Source: Hyperoodon ampullatus (taxonomy: Eukaryota > Chordata > Mammalia > Artiodactyla > Ziphiidae). Taken from it: 64,000 bases of DNA. The notes under the pieces were generated by a model. The model saw nothing but the letters and a program-made list of their open reading frames with translations. It had not been told where the DNA came from and searched no databases. The stretch lies in assembly GCA_949752795.1 (NCBI GenBank), contig OX457057.1, positions 100,839,513 through 100,903,512 on the forward strand, given 5' to 3'. Positions 46,677-58,163 of the stretch are shown one piece after another. Position 1 is the stretch's first letter. Each line of letters starts with the position of its first letter. A program made the position numbers and the translations under genes.

Positions 46677-47287
46677 GTGTATAAGTTTCCTAGGGCTGCT
46701 GTAACAAAGTATCTCAAACTCTGTGACTTAAAACAACAGAAATTTATCCTCTCAGTTCTGGAGGCTGTAAGTCCAAAGCCAAGGCATTGGCAGGGCTGTG
46801 TTCTCTCTGAAGGCTCTAGGGGAGGATCCTCCCTTGCTTCTTCCTAGCTTCTGGTGTTGGCAGCAATCCTTGGCACACTTTGGCTGGTAGATGCATCACT
46901 ACAGTCTGTGCCTCAGACATCACATGGTGGTCTCCCTGTGTGTCTCTGTGATCTCTTCCTTTTTATTTCTTCTTTTTTTTTTAATTGAAGTATAGTTGAT
47001 TTACCATGTTGGGTTAGTTTTAGGCTTACTTTTTTCATATTATTTTCCGTTATAAGTTATTACAAGATATTGAACATAGTTCCCTGTGCTATACAGTAGG
47101 ACCTTGCTGTGATCTCTTCTTATAAGGACACCGGTCACTGGATCAGGCCTGCCCAATCCAGTATGACCTCATCTTAACTAATCACATCTGCAAAGACCCT
47201 ATTTTCAAATAAGGTCACATTCACAGGTCCTGGGGGTTAGGACTTCAACTTATCTTTTTGGGGGACACACTTCAACTCACATCAGAG
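46677..47287 (-). mobile_element. Solitary MaLR-like LTR split by an L1 fragment
   Basis: Left part 46677-46965 (GTTTCCTAGGGCTGCTGTAA) and right part 47112-47287 (TTATAAGGACACCGGTCACT to TTTTGGGGGACACACTTCAA). The same family as the LTR at 19264, read on the other strand. No retroviral coding sequence. Confidence 0.65.
46962..47108 (-). mobile_element. Short LINE-1 3' fragment nested in the LTR
   Basis: T-rich start, AATTGAAGTATAGTTGATTT and TCCCTGTGCTATACAGTAGG are artiodactyl L1 3' end sequence with an internal deletion. CTGTGATCTCTTC flanks it on both sides (about 46949 and 47109), a 13-nt duplication. Confidence 0.8.
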
Positions 47288-47289
47288 TG

Positions 47290-48590
47290 CTCTTCCTATC
47301 TTCCAAGTTTGTCAGCCAAGGTACCTGCTGAAATGATTCAAAAGCTAACACACAACTAACAGTAACTGAAGGGAGGAGGCTGACAGGAAGGCGAACTTGT
47401 GGGCATTTCCAAAAATGGGGCAGTGGAGGCCTTGAGTGTCAACTCAGTTCTTAATCTCCTCCTCCTCCAGTCCTGGTGGAGGCACAGTTTCATAACATCT
47501 GAAGTACAGGATACTTTGCTAGTCTTAACCTAACCCATAACTTCAAAGTTAATGTTGGCAAATTGGCTCATTCATCATTTATAAGATACAGTTTCACATG
47601 ATGGTTAACATCCCCTTCCAAGGTAGATGTGAGTGTAATTCATTCCAGTTTTTAAGAGACATCTCCCAGAATTATCAAATTTATTGTCAAATAACAGTTC
47701 CAAAAAATTGCATCTGATGCTGACTCAGGCCTGGCAGGGAGAGTTGCCACTGGCACTGAGCTCTGGCACCGATTTGTGACTTCCCAGCGGGAGAACCCCA
47801 GGGATGGAAGCCCACAGGCGTGATCTCCCTCTTAGATTAAGATTTAATAGGATGGCCTCCCCCACCCAGGCTGCCAACCCGGATCAATGCCACAAGCCAA
47901 CTCTTGGCCTTGCTGTGCACAAGGGCAGTGAGGAAGACTTGGCAAAATTTTAATTAACTGAAGATAAATAAACATACAGAGAGAGCATGAGTCCATTAGC
48001 TGGCACCACCACCTGGAGAGAAAAGACCTCACTAATCACACGCCACAGCAGGTGAAAAGACCTGCAGACCGGCAGTGTCCATTTGCTCTCAAATTGAAAA
48101 CCATATTTTCAAGATAAATATGCATGGGGTCTCTGTTTGTCATGTTGTTTCTCCTGAAAAGCAGGAAAGCTGGGATATTAATGAGCAACTGTTTTCGATA
48201 TTTCAGCCCAGGAAAGCTGAAAACACAAGAGCAGCAAAACAAGGCTGGAATGGCCCTTCCCGTGGAGGAGAGAGAGAGGGAAGTTGTTCAGGAAGCCAAG
48301 CAAAGGCAATCAGAAATTGAGGACCCATCTCCAAGGGAAAACACAAGTAACGCAGTCAGCCTCGGCTGGATCAACTGAATCTAGAAGTGGTGGAAGATCA
48401 GGTGTGGCAGAGGTATGCTATTTGCTCAGAGTCAAGGAGTCAGCAAGGTTAGATCCTAGGTAGGCCTGCAATTCACCAACCTTGGTTTGGATTGCAAGAT
48501 GGACAAGAGACAGGGCTGGAGCTTAAGTTTACAACATTCTAGAGGAAGATTTTATACAGTTTTAGAACCTCGTCAGAAAGCAGGCACTTC
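47290..48590. other. Intergenic unique sequence
   Basis: No repeat or convincing exon. Small overlapping frames at 48075-48378 lack splice context. Confidence 0.5.
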
Positions 48591-48599
48591 ATTTACTCA

Positions 48600-49060
48600 T
48601 TACAGTATTTATTCATCACTTACTGCATAACAAGTGCTATCCAGATCTGGAGGCACAGCAGTGAGGAAGATCTAACGAAGTCTCTATTCTCACGATGCTT
48701 ACATTCTAGCTGGAGGAAGGGAATGACAAAACCAGAAAAGATCAGGTGGCAGCTAAGTGCAGAGACCTGAATGGCCAGAAAGAGCTGGCTGTGCAAAGAC
48801 CTGGAGAGCATTCCAGGGGACAGCAAGTGCAAGGCCCCGTAGGAGGTGGGAGCTTGGTCTCTTGGAGGAATGGAGGAAAGGCCAGTGTGGTTGAAGCTCA
48901 GTGAGAAAGGAGATGAGTAGTAGAGGAAAAGAATAGGCAGGGACAAGGTAAGGAGATTGGATTTTATTCCAAGCGCAATTATTTATACTTATTTACACGA
49001 AAACTGCCATTCCCTCTAGATTACAAACTTCAAGAGAGCAGAGACTATATCTGTCTTGCT
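48600..49060 (+). repeat. L2 LINE fossil
   Basis: TTATTCATCACTTACTGCAT, CTTACATTCTAGCTGGAGGA and GAAGCTCAGTGAGAAAGGAG fit L2. The end near 49010-49060 looks like the L2 3' terminus. Confidence 0.65.
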
Positions 49061-49104
49061 TACTCCATACCTAATTTGCATTCCAGGGCATGTACTGCCT
49101 GTCT

Positions 49105-49170
49105 TTTTTTTCCTTCTCCTCCCTCCCCTTCTTTCTTCCTTCCTCCTCCTCCTTCTTCCTCCTACTATTA
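49105..49170 (+). repeat. CTT/CCT pyrimidine tract
   Basis: About 60 nt of almost only C and T. Confidence 0.85.
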
Positions 49171-49254
49171 CAGGTATGTAAGTTCTCCCCCACTCCCAAC
49201 TAAGTTGTGAACTATTTGATGGCTTGAGTCTGGTCCTCTTCTTCTGACCTTTCT

Positions 49255-49783
49255 ATAGTGTGGTGGGCCAGCCTCCAAGATGACCTCCAGTAATCCTTGC
49301 TTTCTTGCATGGTCCTCTTTCACACTGAATCAGGTCTGTCACTGTGTGACTAGTAAATAAGGTAAGAGGGATAGTGTATGACGTTCAAGGCTAGGCTGTA
49401 AAAGTCACTACAGCATCTGACTTGGTCTCTTTTTTTCTTGCCTGGGGGGAGGCCAGCCGCCATGCCATGAGGGCACTGAAGCAGTGACATGGAGAGACCC
49501 ACATGGAGAAGAACTGAGTCCCCTGACCAGAGCCAACAGCAGTTTGGCAGTCAGGTGAGTGAGCCCCTTGGAAGTGGATCCTCCTGCCCCAGCCAAGCCT
49601 TCAGATGATTGTAGCCCCAGCTGACGTATGACTGCAACCACATGAGAGACCCTGGGCCAGAACTGCCCCCTGCATCCTTCCCAAATTCCTGACCAACAGA
49701 AACTGTGAGAGATAATAAATGATTTGTTTTTTTTTAAGCCATTAAACTTTGGGTGACTTCTTAGGCAGTATTAGATAACCAGG
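49255..49783 (+). mobile_element. MaLR (MLT1-like) LTR
   Basis: GTGGTGGGCCAGCCTCCAAG, TGTGTGACTAGTAAATAAGG, AACTGTGAGAGATAATAAAT and AAGCCATTAAACTTTGGGTG match the order of MLT1 LTRs. Old and diverged. Confidence 0.65.
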
Positions 49784-49789
49784 GGGCAT

Positions 49790-51190
49790 AGCATAAGGTC
49801 ATGCACAAAGTAGTAGGGTGAAAACACAGCTATGAGGAAGGCCCTTTTTCTGTGGGACAGAGGGCCAGGGAGCACCTGAAACAAGGGGAGGGCTAATGCT
49901 GTGCCTGAGGGCATCTAAGAGTCAGGTCTGAAAGAAGGGACCACTGATGAGACCATTCAAGAATAAATGTGGAGGGCAGAATTGTTCAGCTATTATCTCC
50001 TGCAGAGAAGACAAAAGCCAGGAGATCCAACCAAATTATATCTGCAAGAATCTAGAACCTTCCCCAGGTTTGTTGTTTTTGTTACCCTGGTCTAGTTTTG
50101 CAGAGTGAAAAGCTCTTGAGTGTTTGTTTAGGGTAACACATCACAAAGAATCAGGGAGAGGGGTGGGAGGAGGCAGCTACCAGGAGGGGAGGCAAGTGAG
50201 TGAGGCCCTGGGACCTGCTGAGGGAATCAAGTCAGGACAGAAGGCCGACTGGGCCTGAGTCATGCCCCCAGGGCTTAATAGTTGAAAGTCCACTGCACAT
50301 GCATGTTGCACAGAGTGAAAACGTTTCAGTAACATCCTGGGGCATAGGCACAGCCGTTTCCAAATCTGCCCTCTTCCTAAGACTCTTTGCTTTTGTCAGA
50401 GCTGGCACCTCGCAGGTGGAAATGTGGAGTCATCTCAGTTAGCTGTGTGAGGCATATGCCCAGCAAATTATTTATCCTCAAACAACCCCCTCCTGACAAC
50501 TTTGTCTGGCTGCTTATTTGTGTAATTAATTTACGTCGTTCAGTTGAAGTCTGTTGGATTATTTCAAAATAAGTTTTATCTGGAACTCCCATATATGAAA
50601 CCAATAAAAGCAGTGCTCTTGCAGTTAAGGCGGGAATGGGAACGGGTGCTGGACCCTGCCTCCCCTCAGTTTCCCCTCGCTTCCCAGGAGCCCTAATGTT
50701 CTCAAGATCATAGCTTGAAAGTCACAGGTCAAGGGTATTCTAGAGTCTGCCACAAGGTTTTATAATGATCTGACATTTGTGATTACTTATGCTGCTCTTT
50801 TCTTCCATGACTGGAAATAAATAGATTAATCTTCCTCAGATACCACCTTAGCACATACTTCCCATGCCTAACACCTCTTGTGCGATCCTGCTTCTCAGAA
50901 GTTAAAGTGCAAACTGTTTTCTCAGTGTTGTCTCTGCTCCTGGTAACTAACCCCCTCTCCACACACACTCCCTCTTCACAGTCCCCGTGTGTCCTCCCTT
51001 CAGGCCCCGTGTTTGCATCTCCTCCACTGGAACACCATCTCCTCCCCTATCCACATGGGCAGTGCTTAGACGCCACATCCTGGGGACTTCTCTGCACTCC
51101 CCCCCACAAAGGATCTCCCTCATCTGTACTCCTTTGGCAAACGCTATCTGGACCAGCTAGCTGATGACCCTTAAAATTACTATGGATCAA
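49790..51190. other. Intergenic unique sequence
   Basis: No repeat or convincing exon recognised. Confidence 0.5.
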
Positions 51191-51199
51191 AGATCACAG

Positions 51200-51750
51200 A
51201 AACATGAGGATTGCCAGGAACCTGAGGGATGGTCTCTTTCAAGCCCTTATTTCATGCATCAAGAGAATAAAGCCCAAGAGCTGAAGTAACTTGTTCAAGG
51301 TCACACAGCTAGTTAGTGCCAAAGTCACACAGAGAGTCCAGTTCTTCAGGCTAGGTTCAATACTTTGGGAGCCTCTTGAAGGCAGAGACTGTGTTTTATA
51401 TTTCCTTGAATTCCTTCATGTAGTAGGTGTTCAATTAATATTTGTGACAGTGTTGATTGATTGGTGGTTGAGGACTTCTCTTCACCTTAGTGGTTAATCA
51501 GAAGCCAAGGCTGAGGATGAAGTCTCAGAGGCAGCAGCTGCAGAAGACAGTCTTTGTTACCCAAACTACAAGTGCCAGATCCTGCATCTGGAGGGCAAGC
51601 GAAAAAGAAGGACAAAGAAGCGTCCCTGACCCTGAAACTGTGTTTCTCTGAATGTTAACCTTCTGGTCTGTAAAATCAGGATAGTATGAGGATTGGGAAA
51701 ATGTATGTAAAGTACCTGGCACACCTAGGGACTCAGTAAATGTTTGCTAT
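51200..51750. repeat. MIR and L2 traces
   Basis: Reversed MIR at 51200-51330 (AACTTGTTCAAGGTCACACA), L2-like end at 51355-51445 (AAGGCAGAGACTGTGTTTTA) and a MIR-like end at 51670-51750. Confidence 0.6.
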
Positions 51751-51759
51751 TTTAAAAAA

Positions 51760-52450
51760 ATCACATTACTCTTGTTTCTAAAATTTTATTGCAAAATTTT
51801 TCAAACACATAGCAAAGTGCAAAGAATTTTACAGGGAACAGCTGTCTACCAGCCACCTAAATTCTACCATTAACATTTTACTAAAATTGCTTTCTCACAC
51901 GTTTATCCATCTATCCATCCATGAAACTATTTTATTTTAGTGGTGCATTTCAGTGTAATTTGCAGACATCAGAACACTTTCCCCTAATTACTTCAGCATG
52001 CATATCATTAACTAGATTTCAATCTTTGTTTAGTTTTTTCATTTGAGGTAAAATTTAGATACAATGGAATACACAAATCTTAAGGGTACTTTAACTGAGT
52101 TTTGACAAATGCAAGTGCCTGTGTAATCCAAACTCCCATCAAGATGTAGAGAACACTTCCATCACCACAGAAAGTTCCCTCACATCCCTTCCCATTTCAT
52201 CTCTCCCCTGACCCATAAAGGCAACCATTGTTTGGATTTTTTTCCCACCCTTAATTACCTATTAGAGAGCATCATATAAATGGAATTATATAGTATGTAC
52301 TCTTTTACGTAAGGCTTTCACTCAGTATAATGTTTTTGAAACCCATCCATGATGGTGTGTGATTAGTGGTCCATCTTTCTTGTTGCTGAATAGTATTCCA
52401 TTGTATGAATATACTACCATTTGTCCACTATTGTGCTATGAATTTTTTAA
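51760..52450 (-). repeat. Old LINE-1 3' fragment, with L1-C at its edge
   Basis: TTTTATTGCAAAATTTTTCA, TTTGAGGTAAAATTTAGATA and GAATAGTATTCCATTGTATG are old mammalian L1 3' sequence read backwards. L1-C follows directly. Confidence 0.75.
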
Positions 52451-53931
52451 AAATCCTGCCATGAATTTTTTAAAAGTTTATTTATTTCTTTCTTATTAGT
52501 CATCCATTTTATACACCTCAGTGTATACATGTCAATCCCAATCTCCCAATTCATCCCACCACCACTCCCACCCCCTGCCGCTTTCTCCCCTTGTTGTCCA
52601 TACATTTGTTCTCTACATCTGCGTCTCAATTTCTGTTCTGCAAACCGGTTCATTTGTACCATTTTCTAGGTTCCACATATATGCGTTAATATACGATATT
52701 TGTTTTTCTCTTTCTTACTTACTTCACTCTGTATGATAGTCTCTGGATGTATCCACGTCTCTACAAATGACCCAATTTTGTTACTTTTTATGGCTGAGTA
52801 ATATTCCATTGTGTATATGTACCACATCTTCTTTATCCATTCATCTGTCGATGGGCATTTAGGTTGCTTCCATGACCTGGCTATTGTAAATAGTGCTGCA
52901 ATGAACATTGGGGTGCATGTGTTTTTTGAATTATGGTATTCTCTGGGTATATGCCCAGTAGTGGGATTGCTGGGTCATATGGTAATTGTGTTTTTAGTTT
53001 TTTAAGGAACCTCCATACTGTTCTCCATAGTGGCTGTATCAATTTACATTCCCACCAACAGTGCAAGAGATTTCCCTTTTCTCCACACTCTCTTCAGCAT
53101 TTGTTGTTTGTAGATTTTCTGATGCTGCCCATTCTAACTGGTGTGAGGTGATACCTCATTGTAGTTTTGATTTGCATTTCTCTAATAATTAGTGATGTTG
53201 AGCAGCTTTTCATGTGCTTCTTGACCATCTGTATGTCTTCTCTGGAGAAATGTCTTTTAGGTCTTCTGCCCATTTTTGGATTGGGTTGTTTGTTTCTTTA
53301 ATATTGAGCTGCATGAGCTGTTTATATATTTTGGCGATTAATCCTTTGTCCAATGATTCGTTTGCAAATATTTTCTCTGATTCTGAGGGCTGTCTTTTCG
53401 TCTTGTTTATGGTTTTCTTTGCTGTGAAAAAACTTTGAAGTTTCATTAGGTCCCATTTGTTTATTTTTGTTTTTATTTCCATTACTCTAGGAGGTGGATC
53501 AAAAAGGATCTTGCTGTGATTTATGTCATAGAGTGTTCTGCCTATGTTTTCCTCTAAGAGTTTGATAGTATCTGACCTTACATTTAGGTCTTTAATCCAT
53601 TTTGAGTTTATTTTTGTGTATGGTGTTAGGGAGTGTTCTAATTTCATTCTTTTATATGTAGGTGTCCAGTTTTCCCAGCACCACTTATTGAAGAGGCTGT
53701 CTTTTCTCCATTGTATATCCTTGCCTCCTTTGTCGTAGATTAGTTGCCCATAGGTGCGTGCATTTATCTCTGGGCTTTCTATCCTGTTCCATTGATCTAT
53801 ATTTCTGTTTTTGTGCCAGTACCATATTGTCTTGATTACTATAGCTTTGTAGTATAGTCTGAAGTCAGGGAGTCTGATTCCTCCAGCTCCATTTTCTTCC
53901 CCCAAGACAGCTTTGGCTATTCAGGGTCTTT

Positions 53932-54134
53932 TTTTTGTGTGTGTGGTACGTAGGCCTCTCACTGTTTTGGCCTCTCCTGTTGCAGAGCACAGTCTCCGGA
54001 CGTGCAGGCTCAGCGGTCATGGCTTACGGGCCTAGCCGCTCTGCGGCATGTGGGATCTTCCCAGACCGGGTCATGAACCCATGTCCCCTGCATTGGCAGG
54101 TGGACTCTCAACCACTGTGCCACCAGGGAAGCCC
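53932..54134 (-). mobile_element. CHR-2 SINE in L1-C ORF2
   Basis: GTGTGGTACGTAGGCCTCTC to CACCAGGGAAGCCC. ATTCAGGGTCTTTT before and ACTCGGGGTCTTTT after form the target duplication. Confidence 0.93.
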
Positions 54135-56489
54135 TACTCGGGGTCTTTTGTGTCTCCATACAAATTTTAAGATTTTTTGTTCTAGTTCTGTAAAAAATGC
54201 CATCGGTAATTTGATAGGGACTGCATTGAATCCGTAGATTGCTTTGGGTAGTATAGTCATTTTCACAATATTGATTCTTCCAATCCAAGAACATGGTATA
54301 TCTCCCCATCTGTTGATAGCATCTTTAATTTCTTTCATCAGTGTCTTATAGTTTTCTGCATACAGATCTTCTGTCTCCCTAGGTAGGTTTATTCCTAGGT
54401 ATTTTATTCTTTTTGTTGCAATGGTAAATGGGAGTGTTTCCTTAATTTCTCTTTCAGATTTTTCATCATTAGTATATAGGAATGCAAGAGATTTCTGTGC
54501 GTTAATTTTGTATCCTGCAACTTTACCATATTCATTGATTAGCTCTAGTAGTTCTCTGGTGGCATCTTTAGGATTCTCTATGTATAGTGTCATGTCAGCT
54601 GCAAACAGTGACAGTTTTACTTCTTCTTTTCCAATTTGTATTCCTTTTATTTCTTTTCTTCTCTGATTGCTGTGGCTAGGACTTCCAAAACTATGTTAAA
54701 TAAGAGTGGTGAGAGTGGACATCCTTCTCTCATTCCTGATCTTAGTGGAAATGCTTTCAGGTTTTCACCATTGAGAATGATGTTTGCTGTGGGTTTGTCA
54801 TATATGGCCTTTATTATGTTGAGGTGGGTTCTCTCTGTGCCCATTTTGGGAGAGAGTTTATCATAAATGGGTGTTGAATTTTGTCAGAATCTTTTTCTGC
54901 ATCTATTGAGATGATTATATGGTTTTCATTCTTCAGTTTGTTAATATGGTGTATCACATTGATTGATTTGCATATACTGAAGAATCCTTGCATCTCTGGG
55001 ATAAATCCCACTTGATCATGATGTATGATCCTTTTAATGTGTTGTTGGATTCTGTTTGCTAGTATTTTGTTGAGGATTTTTGCATCTATATTCATCAGTG
55101 ATATTGTTCTGTAATTTTCTTTTTTTGTAGTATCTTTTTCTGGTTTTGGTATCAGGGTGATGGTGTCCTCAGAGAATGAGCTTGGGAGTTTTCCTTCCTC
55201 TGCAATTTTTTGGAAGAGTTTGAGAAGGATGGGTGTTAGCTCTTCTCTAAATGTTTGATAGAATTCACCTGTGAAGCCATTTGGTCCTGGACTTTTGTTT
55301 GTTGGAAGATGTTTAATCACAGTTTCAATTTCATTACTTGTGATTGGTCTGTTCATATTTTCTATTTCTACCTGGGTCAGTTTGGAAGGTTATACCTTTC
55401 TAAGAATTTGTCCATTTCTTCCAGGTTGTCCATTTTATTGGCATAGAGTTGTTTGTAGTAGTCTCTTAGGATGCTTTGTATTTCTGCTGTGTCTGTTGTA
55501 ACTTCTCCTTTTTCATTTCTAATTTTATTTATTTGAGTCCTCTCCCTCTTTTTCTTCATGAGTCTGGCTAATGGTTTATCAATTTTGTTTATCTTCTCAA
55601 AGTAGGAGCTTTGAGTTTTATTGATCTTTGCTATTGTTTTCTTTGTTTCTGTTTCATTTATTTCTGTTCTGATCTTTATGATTTCTTTCCTTCTGCTAAC
55701 TTTGGGTTTTGTTTGTTCTTCTTTTTCTAGTTCCTTTAGGTGTAAGGTTAGATTGTTTATTTGAGATATTTCTTGTTTCTTGAGGTAGGCTTGTACAGTT
55801 ATTAACTTCTCTCTTAGAACTGCTTTTGCTGCATCCCATAGGTTTTGGATTGTCCTGTTTTCATTGTCATTTGTCTCTAGGTATTTTTTGATTTCCTCTT
55901 TGATTTCTTCATTGATCTCTTGGTAATTTAGCAACGTATTGTTTAGCCTCCATGTGTTTGTGTTTTTTACGTTTTTTTTCCCTGTAATTGATTTCTAATC
56001 TCATAGCATTGTGGTCAGAAAAGATGCTTGATATGATTTCAATTTTCTTAAATTTACTGAGGCTTGATTTGTGACCCAAGATATGATCTATCCTGGAGAA
56101 AGTTCTGTGCGCACTTGAGAAGAAAGTGTAATCTGCTCTTTTTGGATGGAATGTCCTATAAATATCAATTAAATGTATCTGGCCTATTGTGTCATTTAAA
56201 GCTTCTGTTTCCTCATTAATTTTCTGTTTGGATGATCTGTCCATTGGTGTAAGTGAGGTGTTAAAGTCCCCCAGTATTATTGTGTTACTGTCGATTTCCT
56301 CTTTTAGAGCTGTTAGCAGTTGCCTTATGTATTGAGGTGCTCCTATGTTGGGTGCATATATAATTGTTATATCTTCTTCTTGGATTGATCCCTTGAAAAT
56401 TATGTAGTGCCCTTCCTTGTCTCTTGTAACATTCTTTATTTTAAAGTCTGTTTTATCTGATATGAGTATTGCTACTCCAGCTTTCTTTT

Positions 56490-56691
56490 TTTTTTTTTTT
56501 GCGGTACGCGGGCCTCTCACTGTTGTGGCCTCTCCCATTACAGAGCACAGGCTCCAGACGCACAGGCTCAGCAGCCATGGCTCACGGGCCCAGCCGCTCC
56601 ACAGCACGTGGGATCTTCCCGGACCGGGGCTCGAACCCATGTCCCCTGCATCGGCAGGCGGACTCTCAACCACTGCGCCACCAGTGAAGCC
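56490..56691 (-). mobile_element. CHR-2 SINE in the L1-C endonuclease region
   Basis: Perfect 15-nt duplication CTCCAGCTTTCTTTT (56475-56489 and 56692-56706). On the minus strand an open frame runs from L1 through the SINE and back into the endonuclease (56721-55909). Confidence 0.95.
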
Positions 56692-56890
56692 CTCCAGCTT
56701 TCTTTTGATTTCCATTTGCATGGAATATCTTTTTCCATCCCCTCACTTTCAGTCTGTATGTGTCCCTAGGTCTGAAGTGGGTCTTTTGTAGACAGCATAT
56801 ATATGGGCCTTGTTTTTGTGTCCTTTCAGCGAGCCTGTGTCTTTTAGTTGGAGCATTTAATCCATTCACGTTTAAGGTAATTATTATTAT

Positions 56891-57093
56891 TTTTTTTTTT
56901 GTGTTACGCGGGCCTCTTACTGATGTGACCTCTCCCGTTGCAGAGCACAGGCTCCGGATGCACAGTCTCAGCAGCCATGGCTCACGGGCCTAGCCTCTCC
57001 GCAGCATGTGGGATCATCCTGGACAGGGGCATGAACCCGCGTCCCCTGCATCGGCAGGTGGACTCTCTACCACTGTGCCACCAGGGAAGCCCA
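56891..57093 (-). mobile_element. CHR-2 SINE at the start of L1-C ORF2
   Basis: GTAATTATT flanks it (56877-56885 and 57094-57102). Body GTGTTACGCGGGCCTCTTAC to CACCAGGGAAGCCC; somewhat more diverged than the neighbouring copy. Confidence 0.92.
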
Positions 57094-57183
57094 GTAATTA
57101 TTGATATGTATGTTCCTATGACCATTTTCTTAATCCTTATGTGTTTCTTTTTGTATGGTCTTTTCTTCTCTTGTGTTTCCCAC

Positions 57184-58089
57184 TTAGAGAAGTTCCTTTA
57201 GCATTTGCTGTAGAGCTGGTTTGGTGGTGCTGAATTCTCTTAGCTTTTGCTTGTCTGTAAAGCTTTTGATTTCTCCATCAAATCTGAATTAGATCCTTGC
57301 TGGGTAGAGTAATCTTGGTTGTAGGTTCTTCCCTTTCATCACTTTAAGTATATCATGCCACTGCCTTCTGGTTTGTAGAGTTTCTGCTGAGAAATCAGCT
57401 GTTAACCTTATGGGAGTTCCCTTGTATGTAATTTGTCATTTTTCCCTTGCTGCTTTCAATAATTTTTCTTTGTCTTTAATTTTTGCCAATTTGATTACTA
57501 TGTGTCTTGGCGTGTTTCTCCTTGGGTTTATCCTGTATGGGACTCTCTGCACTTCCTGGACTTGGGTGGCTATTTCCCTTCCCATGTTAGGGAAGTTTTC
57601 GACTATAATCTCTTCAAATATTTTCTCGGGTCCTTTCTCTCTCTCTTCTCCTTCTGGGACCCCTATAATGTGAATGTGGCTGCATTTAATGTTGTCCCAG
57701 AGGTCTCTTAGGCTGTCTCCATTTCTTTTCATTCTTTTTTCTTTATTCTGTTCTGCAGCAGTGAATCCCACCATTCTGTCTTCCAGGTCACTTATCTGTT
57801 CTTCTGCCTCAGTTATTCTGCTATTGATTCCTTCTAGTGTGTTTTTCATTTCAGTTATTGTATTGTTCATCTCTGTTTGTTTGTTCTTTAATTCTTCCAG
57901 ATCTTTGTTAAACATTTCTTGCATCTTCTCGATCTTTGCCTCCATTCTTTTTCCGAGGTCCTGGATCATCTTCACTATCATTATTCTCAATTCTTTTTCT
58001 GGTAGGTTGCCTATCTCCATTTCATTTAGTTGTTTTTCTGGGGTTTTATCTTCTTCCTTGATCTGGTACATAGCCCTCTGCCTTTTCAT
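57184..58089 (-). pseudogene. L1-C ORF1, nearly intact with one stop
   Basis: 906 nt from MKRQRAMYQIKEED to the LKELL-type end, a multiple of three and without the 4-nt loss seen in L1-A and L1-B. An in-frame TGA at 57436-57438 cuts it after residue 217 of about 301. The open frame continues 5' to 58239 through the L1 leader into flanking DNA. Coiled coil and RRM-like HIHIIGVPEGE are visible. Confidence 0.88.
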
Positions 58090-58163
58090 CTTGTCTATCT
58101 TTCTATGAATGTGGTTTTTGTTCCACAGGCTGCAGGATTGTAGTTCTTCTTGCTTCTGCTCTA

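Larger units (their letters stand above)
52666..57125 (-). pseudogene. L1-C ORF2, broken, three SINEs inside, catalytic Asp lost
   Basis: Start at 57125; a SINE interrupts it within the first 20 codons. The endonuclease continues at 56490-55909 ([11 protein letters not shown] near 56010) and reverse transcriptase pieces lie at 55356-54108. The catalytic FADD reads FAAD: the codon at 54597-54599 is Ala. The C-terminal region is long and open (53905-53210). The end is near 52666. Confidence 0.88.
52450..58163 (-). mobile_element. L1-C: LINE-1 truncated in the 5' UTR, with three nested CHR-2 SINEs
   Basis: Same family as L1-A and L1-B, beginning (on the minus strand) about 74 nt before ORF1. 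The 3' end near 52450 lies in A/T-rich sequence, so the target duplication is unclear. CHR-2 SINEs at 53932, 56490 and 56891. The remaining frames are longer than in L1-A and L1-B for ORF1 but ORF2 is broken. Confidence 0.9.
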
